DNA of 64,000 nt from Cupriavidus phytohabitans (GTDB lineage: Bacteria; Pseudomonadota; Gammaproteobacteria; Burkholderiales; Burkholderiaceae), in assembly GCF_000426345.1 (NCBI RefSeq), contig NZ_AUFE01000006.1, forward strand, positions 155,590 to 219,589. Reading direction: 5' to 3'. Of this stretch, positions 57,986 through 64,000 are shown in pieces. Every line of letters starts with the position of its first letter. The stretch's first letter is position 1. The translations under genes and the position numbers were made by a program. Under the pieces are notes generated by a model. It was given only the letters and a program-made list of their open reading frames with translations, made no database searches and was not told where the DNA came from.

Positions 57986-59182
57986 ATGCTCAGAATTCTG
58001 ATCGTTTCCGAGGATGCTGAAAGGTTGGGCGAGCTTTCGCGTATGGCGGATGCCTGTGGAACCTTCCAGATCATGCGGCTGCAGGATGCTCCCGCCGCGC
58101 TGTGCACGCATGGCAGCCACCTGCGCAGCGCGGATGCGATCATCCTCGACCAGGACTTCCGCGCTGGCACGCAGATGCTCGGCATCGAAGCCTTGCGCCA
58201 GCAGCATCCCGACCTGCCCTGCATCCTGGTGACGTCGGCGCAGCAGCCGGATGTCCTGATCCGGGCACTGCGTGCCGGAGTGCGCGACATCCTGCCGTGG
58301 CCGCTCGACAAGGGCCAACTGAGCGAGGCGCTCGGGCGGCTGGAGTCAAACCACGTGCCCAGGGAGCGCAACGAAGCACGCGTGATCTCGCTGGTTTCAT
58401 GCAAGGGCGGTGCCGGCACCAGCTTTATCGCCGGCAACCTGGCCTACACCCTGAGCGCCTGCGAGCGCAAGCGGGTGCTGCTGATCGACCTGAACACCCA
58501 GTTCAGCGACACCGCCTTCCTGATCACCGACAAGACGCCGCCAGCAACCTTGCCGGACGTGTGCTCGCAGCTGGAACGCATGGACGATACCTTCCTCGAT
58601 GCCTGCATGACCCGCGTCGATGAGGGATTCGACATCCTGGCCGGTGCTGTCGACCCGATCAAGGCCAACGAGGTCCGCAAGGACAGGATCGACCATATCC
58701 TTTCGGTGGTCAGCCCGCGCTACGATTTCATCCTGATCGACATCGGGCAGTCGGTCACCCCACTGTCGCTTGCGGCCTTCGACCGCAGCCACAGCATCTG
58801 CGTGACCGTGCAGCCCAGCATCCCCTATGTCCGCACCGGCAAGCGGCTGCTGGATATCCTGCGCGCGCTGCACTACACCGAGGACAAGATCCGCATCCTG
58901 CTGAACCGCCAGGGCCGCCGCGACGAGTTGCCGCGTGCCAAGCTGGAGGAAGTCTTCGGCATGAAGATCTTCCACGCGTTGCCCGATGATCCTGTCGTGG
59001 TGGATGAGTCGATCGGCCACGGCGTTCCCGTTCTCAAGGAACAGAAGCGCAGCGCCATCGCCAAGTCGCTGCTGTCTCTCGGCGCCACGCTTGCCGCGGG
59101 TACTGGTACCGAGCGGCGGGCGCAGCCGCCCAAGCCGTCCCTGGCCAGGCTCTTCCTGCGCCCGAAGTCGACCGCCGCCTGA
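57986..59182 (+). CDS. tadZ: Tad localisation ATPase TadZ/CpaE
   Basis: A 398-residue cytoplasmic protein that places the Tad machine at a cell pole. An atypical receiver-like domain (residues 1-120; [18 protein letters not shown] replaces the usual phospho-Asp loop) leads to a ParA/MinD-like ATPase with deviant Walker [27 protein letters not shown] and [10 protein letters not shown]. This matches CpaE/TadZ. CCAGGAGC ribosome site before ATG 57986. Followed by tadA. Confidence 0.93.
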   Translation: MLRILIVSEDAERLGELSRMADACGTFQIMRLQDAPAALCTHGSHLRSADAIILDQDFRAGTQMLGIEALRQQHPDLPCILVTSAQQPDVLIRALRAGVRDILPWPLDKGQLSEALGRLESNHVPRERNEARVISLVSCKGGAGTSFIAGNLAYTLSACERKRVLLIDLNTQFSDTAFLITDKTPPATLPDVCSQLERMDDTFLDACMTRVDEGFDILAGAVDPIKANEVRKDRIDHILSVVSPRYDFILIDIGQSVTPLSLAAFDRSHSICVTVQPSIPYVRTGKRLLDILRALHYTEDKIRILLNRQGRRDELPRAKLEEVFGMKIFHALPDDPVVVDESIGHGVPVLKEQKRSAIAKSLLSLGATLAAGTGTERRAQPPKPSLARLFLRPKSTAA

Positions 59183-59216
59183 ACCGCCTGAACCGCATCA
59201 CGAACCGGAGTCCATC

Positions 59217-60581
59217 ATGTCGATCCGCGAACAGCTTTCCCTGCCGGAACACCCGCCGCTGCAAATGAACGGCCATGCCGCGCCCGCCCGCAGCCATGGC
59301 ACCACGCAGGCCTACCGGAATTTCAAGAAGACCGTCCACGACGCGGTGCTGGACCGGGTCGAACTCGAGCGTCTCGCGCGCTATCCGCTGGAGCAGGTGA
59401 AGACGGAGATCGGGGTGCTGATCGACGCCATCATCGATGAAGAGCGCATCCTGATCAATGATACGGAACGCCGCCAGATGACGTCGGACATCTATGACGA
59501 GATGTTCGGCTTCGGCCCGCTCGAGCCGCTGCTGCAGGATCCGACCGTGTCCGACATTCTGGTCAACACGGCTAAGCAGACCTATGTCGAGCGGCGCGGC
59601 AAGCTGGAACTCACCGATATCGGCTTCTACGATGATGCCCATCTGATGAAGGTCATCGAGAAGATCGTGTCGCGCGTAGGGCGCCGCATCGACGAGACCA
59701 GTCCGATGGTCGACGCGCGCCTGCCCGATGGTTCGCGCGTCAATGCCATCATCCCGCCCTCGGCGATCGACGGGCCACTGCTGTCGATCCGCCGCTTCGC
59801 GGTCAATCCGCTGCAGGTTTCAGACCTGGTGAACCTGAGGAGCCTGACGCCGCCGATGGCCCAGATGCTGCAGGCGCTGGCGCATGCCAAGGTCAACGTG
59901 CTGGTCTCGGGCGGCACCGGCAGCGGCAAGACCACGCTGCTGAACATCCTGTCCGGCTTCATCCCGGAGGACGAGCGCGTGGTCACGATCGAGGACGCGG
60001 CCGAACTGCAGTTGCGTCAGCCTCATGTGCTGCGCCTCGAAACCCGCCCGCCGAACATCGAAGGCAAGGGCGAGATCACGCAGCGCTCGCTGGTGCGCAA
60101 CGCACTGCGCATGCGCCCGGACCGCATCATCCTGGGCGAGGTGCGCGGCGGCGAGGCGCTGGACATGCTCAACGCGATGAACACCGGGCATGAGGGGTCG
60201 CTGACGACCATCCACGCCAATACCCCGCGCGACGCGCTGACGCGCCTGGAGAACATGGTCAGCATGGCAGGCCTGACCATGCCGGCCAAGGCAATTCGCC
60301 AGCAGATCTCTTCAGCCATCACCGTGATCGTCCAGGCCGCACGCATGACCGACGGGCGACGCAAGATCATCAGCATCTCGGAGATTACCGGCATGGAAGG
60401 CGAAATCATCAACATGCAGGAGATATTTACCTTCCAGCGCTCCGGCGTGGACAAGGACGGCACCGTGCGCGGCCATTTCCGCGCCACCGGGGTGTACCCC
60501 AAGTTTGCCGAGCGGCTGCGCGTGTTCGGCGTGGGCCTGCCCGATGAAACCTACGATCCGGCGCATCGCTATGAAGTGTGA
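59217..60581 (+). CDS. tadA: Tad secretion ATPase TadA
   Basis: A 454-residue hexameric motor of the type II/IV secretion ATPase family that drives assembly, and in some Tad systems retraction, of Flp pili. N-terminal domain with [22 protein letters not shown]; Walker A in [16 protein letters not shown]; Asp box [13 protein letters not shown]; Walker B and His box in [30 protein letters not shown]. The start ATG 59217 (MSIREQLSL) is chosen because the upstream frame to 58986 overlaps tadZ. Length typical of TadA. Confidence 0.95.
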   Translation: MSIREQLSLPEHPPLQMNGHAAPARSHGTTQAYRNFKKTVHDAVLDRVELERLARYPLEQVKTEIGVLIDAIIDEERILINDTERRQMTSDIYDEMFGFGPLEPLLQDPTVSDILVNTAKQTYVERRGKLELTDIGFYDDAHLMKVIEKIVSRVGRRIDETSPMVDARLPDGSRVNAIIPPSAIDGPLLSIRRFAVNPLQVSDLVNLRSLTPPMAQMLQALAHAKVNVLVSGGTGSGKTTLLNILSGFIPEDERVVTIEDAAELQLRQPHVLRLETRPPNIEGKGEITQRSLVRNALRMRPDRIILGEVRGGEALDMLNAMNTGHEGSLTTIHANTPRDALTRLENMVSMAGLTMPAKAIRQQISSAITVIVQAARMTDGRRKIISISEITGMEGEIINMQEIFTFQRSGVDKDGTVRGHFRATGVYPKFAERLRVFGVGLPDETYDPAHRYEV

Positions 60582-60623
60582 TCCGCGCCACCGACGCGGC
60601 ACATTCTCTCGGGGGAGACACAT

Positions 60624-61601
60624 ATGAGCACGATCTTCTATGCCTTCGGCATCATGCTGTTCGCGGCGGTGGTGCTCTGCATCGAAGGCCTCTATCTCTG
60701 GTGGAACAACTACCACGGCCCCGCCGCCAAGCGTATCGACGCACGGCTGCGTGCGTTGTCCGCGGGCGGACATGTCAGTGCCGAACGCCTGTCGATCCTG
60801 AAGAAGCGGCTGCTCAGCGATTCTCCCCGGATGCAGCAGTGGCTGATGCGGTTGCCGCGCATCGGCTCGGTGGACCGCTGGCTGGAGCAGTCCGGCAGCT
60901 CCTGGTCGGTGTCGCAACTGCTGGGCTACTGCGCGCTTGTGGTGCTGTGCACGGTGGCACTGATCCCGCTGGTGCCGGTGCCGATGCCTGTGGTGCTGGC
61001 CATTGCCGTCGTGGCCGGGCTGCTGCCGGTGCTGCACGTAATGCGGCTTCGGGTCAAGCGCCTCCAGCAGATGGAAAAGCAACTGCCGGACGCCGTCGAC
61101 ATGATCAGCCGCTCGCTGCGCGCCGGGCATTCGTTCAGCGGTGCGCTGGGCATGGTCGGCCAGGAGATCAAGGCCCCGATCGGCCCTGAGTTCCGCACCA
61201 CGTTCGAAGAGATCAACTATGGCGTTGCGCTGGACGAAGCCATGACCAACCTGGCAATCCGTGTGCCGGTGGGTGACCTGCGCTACTTTGTCATCGCCGT
61301 GCTGATCCAGCGCGAAAGCGGCGGCAACCTGGCCGAGATCCTCGACACCATCGCCAACATGGTGCGCGAGCGGCTGAAGCTGTTCGACAAGATTCGCGTG
61401 CTTTCTGCCGAAGGGCGCTTGTCCGCCTGGATCCTCGGCCTGCTGCCGTTCGCGACTGGCGGCATGATCATGGTGGTCAACCCCGGCTTCATGAAGGTGC
61501 TGTGGGAAGACCCGATCGGCTGGCGCATGATCGGCGGCGCGCTGGTGTCGATGGTGTTCGGCGTGATATGGATGCGCAAGATCATCCGCATCCGTGTATG
61601 A
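60624..61601 (+). CDS. tadB: Tad inner-membrane platform protein TadB
   Basis: A 325-residue T2SF-domain membrane protein, one of the two platform subunits recruiting TadA. N-terminal helix (YAFGIMLFAAVVLCIEGLYLWW), a helical pair (LLGYCALVVLCTVALIPLV, VLAIAVVAGLLPVLH), the T2SF core (LPDAVDMISRSLRAGHSFSGAL, VPVGDLRYFVIAVLIQRESGGNL) and two C-terminal helices. GGGGGAGACA ribosome site before ATG 60624. Confidence 0.94.
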   Translation: MSTIFYAFGIMLFAAVVLCIEGLYLWWNNYHGPAAKRIDARLRALSAGGHVSAERLSILKKRLLSDSPRMQQWLMRLPRIGSVDRWLEQSGSSWSVSQLLGYCALVVLCTVALIPLVPVPMPVVLAIAVVAGLLPVLHVMRLRVKRLQQMEKQLPDAVDMISRSLRAGHSFSGALGMVGQEIKAPIGPEFRTTFEEINYGVALDEAMTNLAIRVPVGDLRYFVIAVLIQRESGGNLAEILDTIANMVRERLKLFDKIRVLSAEGRLSAWILGLLPFATGGMIMVVNPGFMKVLWEDPIGWRMIGGALVSMVFGVIWMRKIIRIRV

Positions 61602-61648
61602 GACAACAACAAGCCGCGGCGGCACAACGGTCCTGAGGGGAGTCAATC

Positions 61649-62620
61649 ATGCAAGGCATCATCGGGGGTATTCCCGCCGAGCAGTTGGTCGTGCTCGCGC
61701 TGGTCTTCGTGGCGGCATTCGGCACAGTACTTGCCGTGATGTACGCGTTCTCACCAAACCGCATGCGCGGACGCGTGGAGCAGCTCGCCGGCCAGGCAGG
61801 CACGCCTTCCGCTCCCGGCCCACAGCAGGCCTGGACCGAGAGACTGGTGCGCTGGGCACAACCGGTGTCGCGGCTGTCCCTGCCCAAGGAAGGCTGGGAA
61901 AATTCACAGTTGCGCGTGCGCTTCACCAACGCCGGCTGGCGCAGCGCCAGTGCAGCACCGCTGTACTTTGGCGCCAAGACTGTGCTGGCGGTGGTGCTGC
62001 CAATGACCGGGCTGCTGGCGCTGAATGGCAGTCGGGTGGTCGACGACCAGTACACGATGTTGGCCCTGCTCGCGCTGCTGGGTGCGATCGGCTACTACCT
62101 GCCCAACGTCGTGCTGGCACGGAAGGTCACCGAGCGGCAGCGCAAGGTATTCGAGGAATTCCCCGACGTCATCGACCTGCTGACCGTGTGCGTGGAAGCC
62201 GGCCTCGGCCTGGACGCCGCGCTGATGCGCGTCGCCGACGAACTTGCACTGCGCTGCCCGGTAATGGCCGATGAATTGCAGCTGATGCTGCTGGAACTGC
62301 GCTCCGGCTTCTCCAAGGAAAAAGCGCTGTCCAACCTGTCGCTGCGCACCGGCGTGGAAGACGTCGACAAATTTGCCTCGATGCTGATCCAGGCCGACCG
62401 CTTCGGCACCAGCCTGGGCGAATCCCTGCGTGTGCTGTCGGACATGCTGCGCACCAAGCGCCGCATGCTCGCCGAGGAGCAGGCAGCCAAGATCGCGCTC
62501 AAGCTGCTGTTCCCGTTGATCTTCACCATCTTCCCCTCGCTGCTGCTGGTACTGCTGGGGCCGGCGTTTATCCAGATCTATCGCGTCCTGTTGCCAACCA
62601 TGGCGGGACAAGGAGGATAG
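61649..62620 (+). CDS. tadC: Tad inner-membrane platform protein TadC
   Basis: A 323-residue partner of TadB with the same T2SF fold: EEFPDVIDLLTVCVEAGLGLDAALMRV, LSLRTGVEDVDKFASMLIQADRFGTSLGESLRV and a C-terminal hydrophobic end (LLFPLIFTIFPSLLLVLLGPAFIQIY). GAGGGGAG ribosome site before ATG 61649. It is the last recognisable Tad gene; a terminator follows and no tadD is found downstream. Confidence 0.94.
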   Translation: MQGIIGGIPAEQLVVLALVFVAAFGTVLAVMYAFSPNRMRGRVEQLAGQAGTPSAPGPQQAWTERLVRWAQPVSRLSLPKEGWENSQLRVRFTNAGWRSASAAPLYFGAKTVLAVVLPMTGLLALNGSRVVDDQYTMLALLALLGAIGYYLPNVVLARKVTERQRKVFEEFPDVIDLLTVCVEAGLGLDAALMRVADELALRCPVMADELQLMLLELRSGFSKEKALSNLSLRTGVEDVDKFASMLIQADRFGTSLGESLRVLSDMLRTKRRMLAEEQAAKIALKLLFPLIFTIFPSLLLVLLGPAFIQIYRVLLPTMAGQGG

Positions 62621-62688
62621 GACGCACGGGTAACCCTGAACGGTTCCCCCGGCTGTCTCCCGGTGCAACGCCGGCCAGACAGTCCCTT

Positions 62689-62714
62689 GCCCGGACCTGG
62701 TTCCGGGCTTTTTT
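62689..62714 (+). terminator. Intrinsic terminator of the Tad locus
   Basis: Stem GCCCGGA (62689-62695) and TCCGGGC (62702-62708), then TTTTTT, about 70 bases after the tadC stop. Confidence 0.88.
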
Positions 62715-62836
62715 GCTTCGGTGGCGGGCGTGCGAGCCAGGGACTTGACCGCGGCGCCAGGGTTCTTAAGAATGCCACTCACTGCCCCGCCGCCGGCGCG
62801 GCGGATGCAGCCAGACCCAATCGCCCCGGAGTCCCC

Positions 62837-63628
62837 ATGAAACTACGCATCCTGAGCGACCTGCATATCGAGCACAACATGCCGCAAGAAGTGCCCGGCT
62901 GCGATGCCGACATCGTGGTGCTGGCGGGCGATATCGCCAACGGCCGCGACGGCATCGACTGGGCCGCGCGCACGTTCGCGCAGCCCGTCATCTATGTCCC
63001 CGGCAACCACGAGTATTACGAGAGCAATTTCGATGCGGTCGACCGGCAGATGGCCGAAGCCGCCGCGGAATATCCCGGCATGCATGTGCTCAACGGCGCC
63101 GTTGCGGAGTTCGACGGCGCCAGTGGCCGCGTGCGGATCGTGGGCACGACCTGGTGGACGGACTACACGCTGTTCGGCGCCGACCGGCGCGAGGATTCGA
63201 TGCAGGCCTGCGAGGGCGTGATGCTGGACCACAGGCTGATCGAAGTCGGCGGCGGCGACGGCGACGGCAAGGCCCGCCATTTCATGCCGGAAGACGCGCT
63301 GGCGCGCCACGAGGCCGCTTCGGCCTGGCTGGCGGCGCAGCTGGCGCAACCCTTCAAAGGCAAGACCGTGGTGGTCACCCATCATGGCCCTGACCTGGGC
63401 AGTCTTGACCCGCGCTACTCGCATGACCTGGTCTCCGGCGGGTTCCTGTCACGCCGGCCCGACCTGGTGGCGCAGGCGGACCTGTGGATCCATGGCCATA
63501 CCCACACCAGTTTCGACTATTGCATCGACGATTCGCGCGTGGTGTGCAATCCGCGGGGTTATGTCAGCCGGCGCACGGGCGAGCTGGAAAACAAGTGCTT
63601 CGACTGGTGCTACGTGGTGGAGGTATGA
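62837..63628 (+). CDS. Calcineurin-like metallophosphoesterase
   Basis: A 263-residue phosphoesterase with the five metal motifs in order: SDLHIEH (residues 6-12), GDIANGRD, GNHEYYE, THHGPDLGS and HGHTHTS. These place two metal ions for hydrolysis of a phosphomono- or diester; the substrate is unknown. ATG 62837 follows CCCGGAG; an earlier frame overlaps the Tad terminator. It stands alone between the Tad terminator and groEL. Confidence 0.88.
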   Translation: MKLRILSDLHIEHNMPQEVPGCDADIVVLAGDIANGRDGIDWAARTFAQPVIYVPGNHEYYESNFDAVDRQMAEAAAEYPGMHVLNGAVAEFDGASGRVRIVGTTWWTDYTLFGADRREDSMQACEGVMLDHRLIEVGGGDGDGKARHFMPEDALARHEAASAWLAAQLAQPFKGKTVVVTHHGPDLGSLDPRYSHDLVSGGFLSRRPDLVAQADLWIHGHTHTSFDYCIDDSRVVCNPRGYVSRRTGELENKCFDWCYVVEV

Positions 63629-63670
63629 CCGGCCCCCGCTAGTCGTCAGGCAGGCAATAACCCCAAAACA

Positions 63671-63704
63671 AAAACCCCCGCAGGCTCACACCCGCGGGGG
63701 TTTT
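63671..63704. terminator. Bidirectional terminator between the phosphoesterase gene and groEL
   Basis: Arms AAAACCCCCGC (63671-63681) and GCGGGGGTTTT (63694-63704), A/T-rich on both flanks, serving the convergent genes on either side. Confidence 0.9.
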
Positions 63705-63763
63705 CGTTCAAACAGCCTGCCAGCCTGGGTTGTCACACCCCACCGGCAGTCAGTCGGCACAAA

Positions 63764-64000
63764 TTACATCATGCCTTCCATGCCGCCCATGCCGCCCATG
63801 CCGCCCGGCATTGCCGGAGCCGACTCTTCCTTCGGCGTTTCGGCAACTGCGCAGTCCGTGGTCAGCATCAGCGAAGCCACCGAAGCGGCGTTCTGCAGTG
63901 CGGTGCGGGTGACCTTGGTCGGGTCCAGCACGCCCATTTCGACCAGGTCGCCGTACTCGCCCGAAGCCGCGTTGTAGCCGTAGTTGCCCTTGCCTTCGAT
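63764..64000 (-). CDS. groEL: Chaperonin GroEL, C-terminal part (cut by window edge)
   Basis: Only the last 78 residues are in the window. They read [20 protein letters not shown], then [30 protein letters not shown] and the disordered tail ending in GGM repeats and EGMM. GroEL rings fold proteins with GroES, whose gene would lie upstream on the minus strand beyond the window. The gene's terminator is at 63671-63704. Confidence 0.97.
   Translation of the reverse strand: MEGKGNYGYNAASGEYGDLVEMGVLDPTKVTRTALQNAASVASLMLTTDCAVAETPKEESAPAMPGGMGGMGGMEGMM

Noticed and set aside
63775..63820. Tandem repeat ATGCCGCCC
   Set aside because: It is the coding sequence of the GGM tail of GroEL, which is normal for the family.

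Overview
The window is high-GC DNA (roughly two thirds G+C by eye). Gene content and order point to a beta-proteobacterium of the Burkholderiales, most likely Cupriavidus or a close Ralstonia relative: ftsK-lolA-rarA-serS neighbourhood, nadE near a PII gene, a pilGHIJ-chpA cluster next to rubredoxin and hemL, a Tad locus, and groEL at the right edge. The species is an inference from gene families; no database was consulted.

Layout. 1-3.0 kb: cut PAP2 phosphatase gene, HD-hydrolase gene, tRNA-Ser(CGA) with its own promoter and terminator, serS. 3.1-14.7 kb: rarA, a ferric-iron ABC transporter split over three transcription units (fbpC, fbpB, fbpA) with a HEAT-like gene and two small lipoprotein genes, then lolA, ftsK and divergent trxB. 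14.8-22.9 kb: Smr nuclease, TRIC-type channel, PII protein, an atypical GlxA-type regulator, SugE/Gdx exporter, nadE, a FemAB/GNAT-like protein, cytochrome b561, ppa. 23.2-28.2 kb: aldehyde dehydrogenase, small membrane protein, SDR, MFS carrier, Ala/Pro-rich secreted protein. 28.4-38.4 kb (minus strand): type IV pilus chemosensory system pilG-pilH-pilI-pilJ-chpA. 38.8-44.9 kb: rubredoxin, hemL, lemA with two TPM-domain genes, MFS carrier and divergent LysR regulator.

44.9-62.7 kb is the most accessory-looking part. It holds two long non-coding stretches (about 1.27 and 1.17 kb), a sigma-54 enhancer-binding regulator with a VpsR/BerB-like N-terminus, a membrane glycosyltransferase, and a Tad pilus locus in the order flp1, flp2, tadV, AAA+ ATPase, rcpC, rcpA, lipoprotein, TadG-like, two TadE/F-like genes, tadZ, tadA, tadB, tadC, closed by a terminator. 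62.8 kb to the end: a metallophosphoesterase convergent with groEL, which runs off the window.

How the parts may work together. The window carries two surface-appendage systems: a chemosensory pathway that normally steers twitching type IV pili, and a Tad secretion/pilus machine for adhesion. The sigma-54 regulator family upstream of the Tad locus includes c-di-GMP-responsive biofilm activators, so regulator, glycosyltransferase and Tad genes could form one surface-attachment module. That link is inference. The best candidates for something undescribed are the AAA+ ATPase inside the Tad locus and the palindrome-bearing non-coding regions around the regulator and flp1.
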